Assembly: GCA_911728455.2 (NCBI GenBank)
Contig: OU452233.1
Coordinates: 11,017,505-11,081,504 of the forward strand
Source: Marthasterias glacialis
Lineage: Eukaryota > Echinodermata > Asteroidea > Forcipulatida > Asteriidae
Length of the DNA stretch: 64,000 bases
Direction of reading: 5' to 3'
Of the stretch, positions 30,790 through 40,591 are shown one piece after another. Positions within the stretch are counted from its first letter, which is position 1. Each line of letters begins with the position of its first letter. The notes under the pieces were generated by a model. It ran no database searches, was not told where the DNA came from, and saw nothing but the letters and a program-made list of their open reading frames with translations. Made by a program: the position numbers and the translations under genes.

Positions 30790-31575
30790 ACACCATCATT
30801 GCACTGCTGATTATAGCAGGGAATATTCTTTCAATTGCTGTGACACGCCGTTTTACCAACTTAGCTGACAGCACCAAGGTCCTGATGACATCTTTGGGCG
30901 TGTCTGACCTCCTAGTCGGTGTCTTAACAGTACTCGGTGCAGTTGTATCTGCTCTGGATAGATGGCCTTTTGGTGATGTAGGCTGCCAATTTTCAGCCAC
31001 CATTGCAACAGTTGTTTTCTTCATGTCGATACTTTCGCTTATTTTTTTGAATATTGAACGGTATATAGCTGTCACTCGGCCGTATAAGTTTCTAATGTGG
31101 TGTACAAGACGCCATGCAATAATAACACTTGTAGACAATTTTGATGGTTCGTTGATTTGCTATTATAGTAACACCTCGATATATTTCAATATTATCAGCC
31201 TTATTTTTCTAGATATATTCCCAATATTATTGATTTCATGTATTTACTATCGATTGATTTAAATCAGTTGCAAACTTGAACAGCGATTGAATCAAAACGG
31301 TAACAATGAGGCAAATATCAATCATGAAAGTAAAGCTCTCAAGACATATTGTAACTTTGTTATTTTCTGGATGTTACACTCCATGTCTGCTTGTTAGGGC
31401 TCTGGAGTCTTTTACAGGTGATTCTAGCCCAAATTGGCTGCAATTTTCAAGTAACAGCATGTTCAATGTGTGGATTAACTGTCTGTTCAATTCATCCTTC
31501 AGTCAAGTGGCAAAAAAATTTTCTTCAGAGAGATTTCACTGCTGTAACAGGTCAGTGGCACATGTAATTACCTAA
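30790..31575 (+). pseudogene. GPCR pseudogene 2
   Basis: Very close to the intact gene from TM1 to TM3 (IIAGNILSIAVTRRFTNLAD, LGVSDLLVGV, NIERYIAVTRPYKF). It lacks the start and has a deletion joining TM4 directly to the YFDGSLICYY region. A stop follows TM5, and it ends in another frame with GCYTPCLLVRALESFTGDS and SNSMFNVWINCLFN. In TM7 NVWIN replaces NVWIY. High similarity suggests recent duplication or gene conversion. Confidence 0.88.
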
Positions 31576-31596
31576 ACACATAAACAAGAAAACACT

Positions 31597-31715
31597 GTGA
31601 CTGCAAACTCTGAGCACGGTGACGTCTTTTATCAGAGATTCTTTCCAGATGTGCTTCAATATCTAACAATGTGGTTGATGGTCAGCAACAGCATGCTAAT
31701 TAATACTATCAGGAC
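31597..31715 (+). pseudogene. GPCR fragment (TM6-TM7 region)
   Basis: The frame reads YLTMWLMVSNSMLINTI, matching FLTTWLGASNSIFNVWI of the intact receptor. A fourth remnant directly after pseudogene 2. Confidence 0.6.
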
Positions 31716-31739
31716 CGGGCTTTTGGGGGATGTACGAGA

Positions 31740-32250
31740 ACCAGGGGGAAGGGGGGGGGGCATAGTATCCCCCTTCCGTATTTTCCAAAATGTTGAACCG
31801 ATTTTGATGAAATTTGCCACAAATGTTTATTTCACCGAGTTCTACATGATGACGTCACAAATTGTTAGAGGGCGTTTGGACTGTTTTGTTTGCCCATTTT
31901 GTGTCAAAAATCGTGTTTTCCCCCTAATTTGTTATTTTGTTGTCCAAGTTGGCAAACCTGTTTATTTTAACAAAATCTATATAACTCCAACCTGATTTAA
32001 TAAGTGGATTCACCGTTGGGGCTTTACTTTATCCCAATCTTTGGAACAAAATGGTTTTTTTTGGCGTTTTTTTTCACTTAAAAATTAAAATGGCCGCCGC
32101 CCATGGCCCAGGGAGCAGTAATAAGGCTTGATTGACAAACCAAAATATTGTTTTGGTCTGATTTTTAAAAAATTAGCATGTTGAAAATAATGTTATGTTA
32201 AAAAAAAACGTGATATAATTTGACCCACTAATTACAAGCAGAGTACCAGG
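31740..32250. repeat. Single arm of the 25.2-26.6 kb inverted-repeat element
   Basis: Shares TTTTGATGAAA, CAAAAATCGTGTTTTC, AATGGCCGCC and GGCCCAGGGAGCA, in the same order as 25280-25690. A run of nine or so G bases lies near 31752. Confidence 0.7.
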
Positions 32251-33140
32251 TGCTGAAACTTCAACCAAGCTAGGCTCAATAAGACGACACTGAGCTCCAC
32301 AGATGACAAGCTCGATCAATTGTGGAGCAAACGGGTTGTAGTTTCAGAAAAACTTCTGTGTACACAATTATTGTAGGCCTATACGTTAACTAAGTGACAT
32401 TACTCCTGTTACTCGTTATGCAGATGCTCTACCCCCAAAAAACTAAAATCACACCAATGACTGGATTAGTGTTTTACATAAAAAAGTATTCGGCGTTTCA
32501 TTGACGTTTAAAGATGTCTTATGAATTGCATTTGAACTCAGCGCCTAAATGATGATTTAAAGAAGAAAGAAAAACCTATTGAGTGTACTGCTCGAATGTA
32601 GCCGGAGTTTTTATGACAATCTTAATTTAGCATTTTTGGTTTAAGCACGTGATACTACTTCATTTCCGAGTCCTGTAATAAGCAGCGGGTAACCAAAAAT
32701 AATTCTAAATGACTATCTTTATTGTACGACACTGGTAAGTGCTGTTAACACTCCCCAAAACACTCCCCAAAACTCCCTGGTCAGAAGTGACCAGGATTCC
32801 GGGTCCTGTGGTGCCTGAACCATTTCTGGGTGAACCGAAATCTTTGAGAAACTCAAGCATAACACCCTGGACGGAGAATTGGCGAGAAAAGAAACATTAT
32901 AAGATCTATTTTACCGTATCGAACTAGCATTTTTTTATACGGAGGTGAAATTATTGAAAAGACGTTCCCCAAAGAATTAATGTAAACATGAACAAGTACA
33001 GTGAATAAATCGGCTGGAGAAGACTGGTTGAAAACGTTCTCTAAACGATTTTGTTTTTCGCTTGGCTGAGCACCCCTTCCAACCATGGGTGTGGCGTGAC
33101 CGAGTGCCTGGGTGAATCTTCAAAATGCATTCTTCAAGTC
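32251..33140 (+). repeat. U1 repeat-unit spacer and promoter, unit 5
   Basis: 32340-32650 matches 21390-21666, and 32650-33010 matches the unit 1 and unit 4 spacers. The PSE-like block is at 33079-33100. Just before U1 this copy differs from the others (GGGTGAATCTTCAAAATGCA). Confidence 0.75.
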
Positions 33141-33304
33141 ATACTTACCTGGCTCAGGAGATACCGTGATCACTCAGGCGGTTTTCCCAAGGCGAGGCCC
33201 GGCCATCGCACTCTCGGTTGGGTTGACCTTTGCGATTCCCCCAAATGTGGGGAACTCGGGAGTACAATTTCTGATAGTGGGGACTGCGTTCGCGCTGTCC
33301 CTTG
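33141..33304 (+). ncRNA. U1: U1 snRNA, copy 5
   Basis: A 164-nt U1 with intact 5' end, stem-loops, Sm site AATTTCTGATAG and TTCG tetraloop, and one change near the 3' end (GCGCTGTCC for GCGCTATCC). The loop of stem-loop II is again ATCGCACTCTC. 3'-box-like AAAGATAGA follows. Potentially functional; it marks the left edge of the duplicated segment with the LRR-Ig gene. Confidence 0.94.
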
Positions 33305-34368
33305 CAACAAATCCAAAGATAGATTTAGAGTATGAATAAATTTAACATGGAAATGCTGAACCTTAAAGAATTTTGTTTTATTCTTAGTTCAAATTATGCG
33401 AACTTACAGTATTAAATGTTTAAGTTTTCTTTTTTAAAAAAGAGTAAAAAAAAAACTGCTCTTAGGATAAAAAAGGTACGTTAATGGTAGGCCTACGGTT
33501 AAACAATTTCACCGTCAGTATGACCCGTGACATCTGACAAACTCACAATATTTAACCACTGGGTAACCACTGGGTTCTGGGTTAGCCTGAGTCAGAAATT
33601 CCCGGGACCTCAGGTCATTTATGACCCGGGAGTTTCCAGAATAAGTAATCGATAACAATGAACATGCAACCTATACTTAAGACTGAGTAATGGTTTCTGA
33701 ATATATGCAACTCTCCTCTATAGATAGATTAATTCAAATTCAAGAACCACCATTTCACATTAAAATTTCAAATACTTTAATACAAAATCAAAATTCAAAC
33801 TAAATCTTCTTTACTGGTCTAATATCTAGTTGAAACCAATTAGTGACATACATTACCGGAACCATCTGCGTATAAACGATGTAAAAATTGCAACTAAAAC
33901 TATTGCCATAGTAAGATCTTAACAAAATAAGAAGGAAATCCGGTTTTGAAATAAATCAGGAAATAAATTTAATGGAGGATCCGGGATCAACATTAGCCAT
34001 TTGTTCGAATTGTTTTAATACATTGATGTTTTAAGCCAATATGGAGGTTAAATACATTTCTGTATGTATATATTTTTAACCATAAAACTGGAGCAATGCA
34101 TCAACACGCTATTAAATGGACCACTACAGTGTCAAGGCTCCTTAAAAATTAAAATTTAACCTTTCTAAACATTTTTACCCAAAATTAGCAAAAGTTGTAT
34201 TTGTTAGTTCAACAAAACGAAACAAAACAAAACAAAACAAAACTGGTATCAGTTCAAAACCTCACCTAGTAGATGTTTATACCGTTGTCAATAATAAGTT
34301 TAGGCAACTAATACGGTGTCTGGACATCGTTGAGCAGCAACTGCATCAAGCATGAAGTGGCGCAGCAA
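33305..34368. other. Non-coding flank 3' of LRR-Ig copy 1
   Basis: No gene. It contains a short AAAAC run of about six units at 34208-34242, the counterpart of the giant array in copy 2, and direct GGGTAACCACTGG repeats near 33556-33575. Confidence 0.6.
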
Positions 34369-34492
34369 TGGGAGACTTTCGAGACGATAGCGGGCGTCCC
34401 ACAGACCGGTCCTTTCCCAGTGTTCTCAGCGATGAAAACAATGGAAAAGGACCGGTCTTTGGGACGCCCGCTATCGTCTCAAACGTCTCCCA
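34369..34492. mobile_element. Palindromic MITE, copy 1 (124 bp)
   Basis: Arms of about 50 bases: TGGGAGACTTTCGAGACGAT then AGCGGGCGTCCCACAGACCG, matched by the inverse on the right, around a small loop with TTCTCAGCGATGAAAAC. The empty site in the duplicate (52310-52322, AGCGATTGAAGG) shows no duplicated bases: the flanks are GCAA and TTGAAG. A second copy is at 15997-17630. Confidence 0.88.
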
Positions 34493-34633
34493 TTGAAGGG
34501 AAGAAGTATCAATGTTCTCATAATTTTAACTCCTACAACGACGAGAAAACACATCATAAATTGTGTCATTGTTGAACGAAAGAAATGTGGACAACTTTCA
34601 TGGACTTGAGTATCTGCAGCTTCGACAAGATCA

Positions 34634-36925
34634 TCAACGTGGGGAAGATACATTCTCATACACATCATCATCATCTCCTTCCTCTATGTTGTCTCCATCG
34701 GGGTCCTCGTAGGTCTGAGCGTAGGTTTGAGAAGGGTTGACTGCTCCTTGACTAACCATGTATCTGTTACGCTGAGTCTGCATGTCATTCGGCATCTCGT
34801 ACTCTTCGTCTTTGGTTACGTGTACTTCATCTGAGTCGATGGTATCGCCTTTACAGAAGCCAACTTTGAGGTTAGCGGGTTGGCTTCGAGGTGCGAGATT
34901 CAATGGTCGATCACGATTCTTGTAGCTTCGACGGATAAAGACAACTAAGGCAAATAAAGCAAGTGTTATAGCAAAAGTTGCAATCACCGTGGTAGTAATA
35001 GCAATAGCCTGTGAGATTGCCGGAGGGTTGGTTACGATGACATCTACTACTGCTCTGTCCATTTTACCCAGAACATTTTTAGCCAGACACGTGAATGCCC
35101 CTTGGTCGGCTTTCTCCACCGGTGTGATATGCAGAATCTTCCCTTGTAGAATAGCGAACCTGCCTTGCCATTCGTGAGATATCTCGGTGCCGTTTGGGGA
35201 CAGCCATGTTATTTGAGGAGCAGGAACACCAGTAGCTGTACAAGTGAGAGTTGCAGTCTGTCCAACCACGGCTGACAGAACGTTTTTGTCTGTCATTGCC
35301 TTCAGAGGTTCACAAGAGAAGTCGAGAATGTCCAAGTCTGTTATCACTGACCCATAGTACTGTGTTGGTCCTTCACATCTGGGCTCAACGCACGGTGGAT
35401 TATTACCCAGCCAGTCTCTCAGACCTTTGAGTCTACAGTCACACTGCAGTGGATTGCCTTCTAACTCCAGTTTGGATAAGTCTCCCTTTCTTCCAGAAAG
35501 AGATTCTCCTGGCACGACTTGGATTAAGTTAAAACTCAGATCAAGTGTTTCTAGGTTATCGCAATAGCCTAAGATTATAACTGTGTCATAGATCAGATTA
35601 TAAGCCAACGAGATATTTTGCAGGTTAGTAAGATTTGAGGCACAATCCTGTAAATCGACGTTCTGGAGTTCATTGTCGGATAAGTTCATGGTGAGAATTT
35701 GAGGCATCATTTTGAACATCTGTGAGTCGACACTGGTAAGTTGATTCCCTGCGAGGTACAGATGCTTCAACGACACTAGACCTATGAAGTAATCTGGATG
35801 TAACACGGTGAGTAGGTTGTTTGTGATGGAAAGCGCAATTAATTTAGACTGGTTGAAAAAAACTCCACCAAACAAAGATGTGAGAGCATTGTCATCGAGA
35901 TACAGTACCTGTAGCATGGAGAGGTTACCCAATGCAGTGGGTGAGATGTACAAGAGACGATTATTGGCTACGTGAAGCTCCGTCAAATTGACAAACCCTG
36001 ATAGGGTTGTAGAAGATAGATTTGCCAACAAGTTGGTATCTGCATTTAGGAAATTGACGCCCTCTGCCCCAAAATTTTGAATTATTGAATCGAATGAGTT
36101 GTTGCTTACATCAAGTTTCCTTAATGTACTTACCGACGGATATTTTTTAGCCAGATGAAATTCAGCATTGTCCCAGTTTTGCAATCTATTGCTTGCCAGG
36201 TTTAAATCGATAAGAGGCAAGCGAATTCCAACTTTTCGCAATCGGTTATGACTGAGAGACAATCGAGTCATGTTTTCACGGCTTTTGGAGTAAAGTTGAA
36301 ATGCAGAAATTTCATTGTGATCTAACAGAAGGGTCCTTCTTTGACAGGTACGGTGCATGCGTAATATAATTTTTAAACGCAACTGGTTGTGCCTTAGACT
36401 AACCAGACCACAGAAATCTTCGAAGACCCATTGTTCAATATTGGTAATCAAGTTGGCATCTGCTGTAAAGCGTTGCAAAGATCTGCAACAAGGGATTCTC
36501 GATAAATTTGTAACCAAGTTGTAGTCTACCGCTAGGTCAGTGAGATTGTTGAGCTGACAGTATGAAGGCAAATCGGAAATGATGTTGTGTTGAACAGACA
36601 GCTTCCGAAGGCTCCGCAATGTATTGGATTCCAGCAGTGACGTCACATCAGATATAGTGTTGTAGTCGAGGTACAATTCAGCCAATCTGGAGAATGTACC
36701 TTTTAAATCGTTTGGTGATAGCTGTGATATGTTATTGTGGCTTAAATCCATGATGAGGGCGTCTGGGTAGTTTATTGGGATGCAGTCAAGATTCAGTGAG
36801 GTGCAATCAGCTTTCTCAGTGACCTGGTCATAATGACACTGCGCGTGACTGCAGGTTGTTGCTTGAGCGAGGCTGATACTAGCTCCAAAGCAGTAAAGTA
36901 ACAACGTCCATCCAAGTGGTCCCAT
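34634..36925 (-). CDS. LRR-Ig transmembrane receptor, copy 1
   Basis: A 763-residue type I membrane protein, probably a cell-surface recognition receptor. Start chosen at MGPLGWTLLLYCFGAS (signal peptide, residues 1 to about 22). The ORF extends further upstream, but TTTACAG just 5' looks like a splice acceptor. An N-terminal Cys cap (CSHAQCHYDQ...CTSLNLDC) is followed by about a dozen leucine-rich repeats (roughly 50-510, e.g. LAELYLDYNTIS, LQVLYLDDNALTSL). An LRRCT follows (QCDCRLKGLRDWL...PRCEG...FSC), then one I-set Ig domain (LTCTATG...ITWLSPNG...GAFTCLAKN), a TM helix (ITTTVIATFAITLALFALVV) and a roughly 110-residue tail with tyrosines in YEMP, YMVS, YAQT, YEDP and YENV. YENV fits the Grb2 SH2 pattern YxNx. 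One coding exon. Close to LRR-Ig proteins of nerve/immune type; ligand unknown. Confidence 0.9.
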   Translation of the reverse strand: MGPLGWTLLLYCFGASISLAQATTCSHAQCHYDQVTEKADCTSLNLDCIPINYPDALIMDLSHNNISQLSPNDLKGTFSRLAELYLDYNTISDVTSLLESNTLRSLRKLSVQHNIISDLPSYCQLNNLTDLAVDYNLVTNLSRIPCCRSLQRFTADANLITNIEQWVFEDFCGLVSLRHNQLRLKIILRMHRTCQRRTLLLDHNEISAFQLYSKSRENMTRLSLSHNRLRKVGIRLPLIDLNLASNRLQNWDNAEFHLAKKYPSVSTLRKLDVSNNSFDSIIQNFGAEGVNFLNADTNLLANLSSTTLSGFVNLTELHVANNRLLYISPTALGNLSMLQVLYLDDNALTSLFGGVFFNQSKLIALSITNNLLTVLHPDYFIGLVSLKHLYLAGNQLTSVDSQMFKMMPQILTMNLSDNELQNVDLQDCASNLTNLQNISLAYNLIYDTVIILGYCDNLETLDLSFNLIQVVPGESLSGRKGDLSKLELEGNPLQCDCRLKGLRDWLGNNPPCVEPRCEGPTQYYGSVITDLDILDFSCEPLKAMTDKNVLSAVVGQTATLTCTATGVPAPQITWLSPNGTEISHEWQGRFAILQGKILHITPVEKADQGAFTCLAKNVLGKMDRAVVDVIVTNPPAISQAIAITTTVIATFAITLALFALVVFIRRSYKNRDRPLNLAPRSQPANLKVGFCKGDTIDSDEVHVTKDEEYEMPNDMQTQRNRYMVSQGAVNPSQTYAQTYEDPDGDNIEEGDDDDVYENVSSPR

Positions 36926-36930
36926 TTTTA

Positions 36931-36957
36931 TCTGTAAATGAAAATATAGGAACCAAG
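36931..36957 (-). other. Probable splice acceptor upstream of LRR-Ig copy 1 start
   Basis: Minus strand GGTTCCTATATTTTCATTTACAG precedes ATAAAAATGGG. The duplicate has a stronger tract, CCTATCCTTTCCTGTACAG, directly before ATGACAATGGG. This suggests a 5' UTR exon further upstream and the whole coding sequence in one exon (inference). Confidence 0.5.
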
Positions 36958-37106
36958 AAGGGACCATTCAAAATGTTAGGCTGGTAGTTGATAATATAGA
37001 CCTTATAATGTTTATGATATTTTGGGATTAACAGTGTGAGGACCCGGTCTTTACTGCGTGGTAATGACCGGGTTTGTGGCTGGCCGTTGCTAATGGACCG
37101 AGCCGA

Positions 37107-37610
37107 ATAGTAACCCAAAACTAACCAATTTTAGGGCCAATCTGCGAAATAATAAAAAGAAGCTGATTTTAACTGATTTGGGTAGGATTGGGTGTCAACA
37201 TATGCCAAAAAAAGTAATGTGAAATTGGGGATGGGGAAGTTGCATTTTGGGAGGTCAAAGGTCATTGACCTTTTCAAAAAGTTGTAAAAATTGCATTTTG
37301 GCAACTAAATGTCACACATGGTTGATCTTGGTGTCAGAATGCTCGGAATGTACTAGGAGGAGAAATAAAAAAAAAATTAAATCTAAGAATTAAATCTTGA
37401 TTTCCAAAAATTAGGTCAAATGTCAAAGGTAGCGATTTAACCCTGAAATGGCATATTATTTACAAAAATTGAAAGTTTATATGAAAACTAATTTTAAAGA
37501 TGCTGGTTTCAACTGAATTGGAAGGTAATCATGTCAAGATATTCAAAATAAAAAAGTAATGTAGACTAGGGAATGGGGAATTTGCACTTTGCGGGGTTAA
37601 AGGTCATGGT
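37107..37610. repeat. About 310-base tandem repeat family, left part
   Basis: Units with AGGTCAATGACC-type palindromes, CAACTAAATGTCACACATGG, TTGATCTTGGTGTC, AATTAAATCTTGA and GATGCTGGTTTCAACTGAAT. One unit from about 37300 to 37610 matches 40003-40290 beyond the RT gene. Related units in the opposite orientation lie at 42480-43110. Confidence 0.75.
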
Positions 37611-40002
37611 GCTCTTCTCACCATCATGTGAGCCGTCCCTCGATACCGGACATACCGTGAAGGTTACCACCAAATGTATGACCCACCGCAATAAAGCTGC
37701 ATTTGCATCAGCCTTGTCTCAGGTCAGATGGGAAGAGCTGTATAATTTTGATAATTGTCAGGATAAATTCTCATTTTTCCAGTCTACGCTGACAAACTTA
37801 ATGGAAACTCATTTCCCAAACAAGGAGGTGACACGTCATACCCAGGAAAAGCCATGGGTCACTGACGCTTTTAGGAATTTAGTGAAGAGACGTCAGTGGG
37901 CAAGGATGTCAGGCAATATGGAAATGGCTAGGAAACTCCGTAACAAAGTGAACCGTTCGGCATCACACCTGCGCCATGATTTCTACAGGTCCAAGATATC
38001 CTCTCTTGAGAATTCTTCATCAAAAGACTGGTGGAAGCATATGAAATCACTTATGGGGCTATCGAATAGTAAGAACGCAGGACTACAGGGCCTTGCAAAC
38101 ACAATGACGAATGGTGATCTCCAATCACTTGCAAACACTATCAACAATTTTTTTGTCTCTGTAAGCCATGATCTGCCTCGATTGGATGACACCCACCCAG
38201 TATTCCAGCTCCCTGGTCCATTACCTGCTGACTTTAACATCAGTGTTACCACTACGAAAAAGACTCTGGATAAGATCAAGTTGAACAAGGCACCGGGACC
38301 TGATGGAATACCTCCATGGATTCTACGTGAATTATCCCATGTACTTGCTGGCCCACTTACAGCTATCTTCAACAGCTCAATGAGGGAAGGTGTGGTCCCT
38401 ACATTATGGAAGACGGCAGATGTCATCCCTATTCCGAAACAACACCCTCCACGGTCAGTAGAAACTGATATTAGTCGACCAATATCCTTAACCCCGATCG
38501 CCGCCAAGGCTTTTGAATCCATTGTGTTGGACATTGTTTCAAAAAGGATCAAAGATAAAATTGACCCTAACCAGTTTGGTTGCACCCCCGGTACCAGCAC
38601 TACTGATGCACTCGTGGAGATGGTACATCACTGGTACAAAGCGACTGACAAGCCTGGTAACTTTGTTAGGATTTTGCTACTGGATTATTCCAAGGCATTT
38701 GACCACATCAATCACCACATCCTCATCCAGAAATTGATGGACATTGGGTTGGAACCCCACCTAGTACGTTGGATGGCAGCCTTTCTTGTGAACAGATTTC
38801 AACGGGTTAAAATCGGAACAGTTATCTCTGATTTCGGCTACCCAAATGGTGGTGTTCCCCAAGGGACTTTATCAGGACCCAAAGACTTCTTGGTTCACAT
38901 CAATGACTTATCCACACCCTGTCCAATATACAAGTACGTGGACGACAGTACAATCTTTGAAGTCTGTAGAAAAGGAGTAACATCTGTATTACAACAGTCT
39001 AATATTGCTTGCCAATGGTCAATTGATAATGATATGAACATAAACTCTAAGAAGTCCCAAGAAATGCTCATTTGCTTTTGCAAAGATTCAGCCCATGCCT
39101 CAAACTTGCCTAATATTGTTGTGAATAACAAATCAGTAGATCGGGTTACACATACTAAACTTCTTGGTGTTATGATTTCCTCAGACTTAACATGGAATGT
39201 TCATGTAGACTTCATTGTAGGTAAAGCAAGTAAACGATTGTACATGTTGTATCAACTTAAACGAGCTGGTATCGATCAAATTGATTTAACTAGGATTTAT
39301 TTATCTGTGATAAGACCAGTTTTAGAATATGCCTGCCAAGTGTGGCACACTTGCCTTCCTAAATACCTAAGTAATAAAATTGAAATGGTGCAAAAAAGAG
39401 CTTTCAGGTGTATCTACCCAGGTCAGAGTTATGAGAGCATACTCCCTAAGATTAATATGCCTTCACTGCATGAGAGACGCATTAGTTTACGTAAACAATA
39501 TTTTACCAAACTGCAGGACACAAATCATAAATTACACTATTTATTGCCTCCAGCCCGTGATCTTCATTATTCCTTGCGCTCTGAAGTTGTGTTTCCTTTG
39601 CCTAAGACAAGAACAAATCGGTACAAGAATTCGCTTATCCCGTGGTGCCTTTTTAACCAATAACTTTTACTGAGTGATTTTATGCTTTTGTTCTCATTGT
39701 TTTACATCTTGCCAGTTCCCTTTTAGAACTTGGTCTCCGCTTTCCGGTAGTTTTAGCCTTTCCTGATTATCTTCCTGTTAGTCACTCATCTGTAACTTGT
39801 TTTAGTTGATTTTTTATCAACTTGCTATTTTTACCTAGCCCAACTGTCTTTTTGAGTTTAAAAACTCATATTTTAAATTGTAATTTGCCACTTTTTATGA
39901 CCCGCTAAGTACTTGTATTTTAGTTGTAAATGATCGTATTGTTATCCAACCGTGTTTAAATTCATGAGGTTGCAAATAAATGATCTTATCTTATCTTATC
40001 TT
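37607..40002 (+). mobile_element. Jockey/CR1-like non-LTR element, 5'-truncated
   Basis: Interrupts the roughly 310-base repeat: the repeat breaks at GGGGTTAAAGGTCAT (37606) and resumes at AAATGTCACACATGGG (about 40003). The 3' end is TGCAAATAAATGATC followed by a short TTATC pentamer tail, typical of non-LTR elements. Confidence 0.8.
37618..39663 (+). CDS. Non-LTR reverse transcriptase (YVDD type), open
   Basis: An open frame (from 37573; the first 15 or so residues come from the host repeat) encoding the linker and RT of a non-LTR element. Motifs: NKAPGPDGIPPWILREL, ISRPISLTPIAAKAFES, RILLLDYSKAFDHINHH (motif A), NGGVPQGTLSGPKDFLVHI (motif B), YKYVDDSTIFE (motif C, YVDD instead of YADD), HTKLLGVMISSDLTWNVH, and a C-terminal RPVLEYACQVWHTCLP. 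The endonuclease is missing through 5' truncation. No stop interrupts about 680 residues, so the insertion is recent. Clade is uncertain, near CR1/jockey by motif style. Confidence 0.85.
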   Translation, partial: SPSCEPSLDTGHTVKVTTKCMTHRNKAAFASALSQVRWEELYNFDNCQDKFSFFQSTLTNLMETHFPNKEVTRHTQEKPWVTDAFRNLVKRRQWARMSGNMEMARKLRNKVNRSASHLRHDFYRSKISSLENSSSKDWWKHMKSLMGLSNSKNAGLQGLANTMTNGDLQSLANTINNFFVSVSHDLPRLDDTHPVFQLPGPLPADFNISVTTTKKTLDKIKLNKAPGPDGIPPWILRELSHVLAGPLTAIFNSSMREGVVPTLWKTADVIPIPKQHPPRSVETDISRPISLTPIAAKAFESIVLDIVSKRIKDKIDPNQFGCTPGTSTTDALVEMVHHWYKATDKPGNFVRILLLDYSKAFDHINHHILIQKLMDIGLEPHLVRWMAAFLVNRFQRVKIGTVISDFGYPNGGVPQGTLSGPKDFLVHINDLSTPCPIYKYVDDSTIFEVCRKGVTSVLQQSNIACQWSIDNDMNINSKKSQEMLICFCKDSAHASNLPNIVVNNKSVDRVTHTKLLGVMISSDLTWNVHVDFIVGKASKRLYMLYQLKRAGIDQIDLTRIYLSVIRPVLEYACQVWHTCLPKYLSNKIEMVQKRAFRCIYPGQSYESILPKINMPSLHERRISLRKQYFTKLQDTNHKLHYLLPPARDLHYSLRSEVVFPLPKTRTNRYKNSLIPWCLFNQ

Positions 40003-40440
40003 AAATGTCACACATGGGTGATCTTAGTGTCAAAATGCTCAGAATTAAAAAAAAAAATAAATCCTAAGAATTAAATCTTGAACTCCAAAAATTAGGTCAA
40101 AGGTCAAAGGTAGCGATTTATCCCCGAAATTGCATATTACTTACCAAAATTTAAAGTTTATATGAAAACTAATTTTAAAGATGCTGGTTTCAACTGAATT
40201 GGAAGGTAATCATGTCAAGATATTCAAAATAGAAAAGTAATGTAGACTAGGGAATGGGGAAGTTGCACTTTGCGGGGTTAAAGGTCATTGACCTTTCCAA
40301 AAATTGAAAAAATGTATTGCAGCAACTAAATGTCGCGCTTGGTTGATCTTGGTGTCAAAATGATCAAATTGTAGTAAAAGGTGATAACAAATAAAAATAG
40401 GTCCCTAATGACCAAGTATTGACCTTTATTATTGAGGTCA
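40003..40440. repeat. About 310-base tandem repeat family, right part
   Basis: Continuation of the repeat after the RT insertion, including AGGTCATTGACCTTTCC and the start of a further diverged unit (TGGTTGATCTTGGTGTC). Confidence 0.75.
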
Positions 40441-40591
40441 GAGGTTAAAATCATTGTTTTTAGTGCGTCATGCAGCACTCATGACAAGCCATCAGGAAAA
40501 CTACTGCATGTCATGATGAAACAAAATGTCCTAATCCAAGACAACATTTGAGTCAGTTTTCACGCTTACAACACTGGGTCCTGAGCTAACT

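Larger units (their letters stand above)
33245..37106. repeat. Segmental duplication, copy 1 (U1 3' part plus LRR-Ig gene)
   Basis: Aligns in the same order with 48568-54927. The left edge is inside U1 (ATGTGGGGAACTCGGG) and the right edge after GACCGAGCCGA. Differences include a MITE present only here and the giant pentanucleotide array present only in copy 2. Confidence 0.9.

Noticed and set aside
36926..36967. Using the longest ORF start (MVPSWFLYFHLQIK) for LRR-Ig copy 1.
   Set aside because: The extension crosses a likely splice acceptor, is not conserved in copy 2 and would precede the signal peptide.
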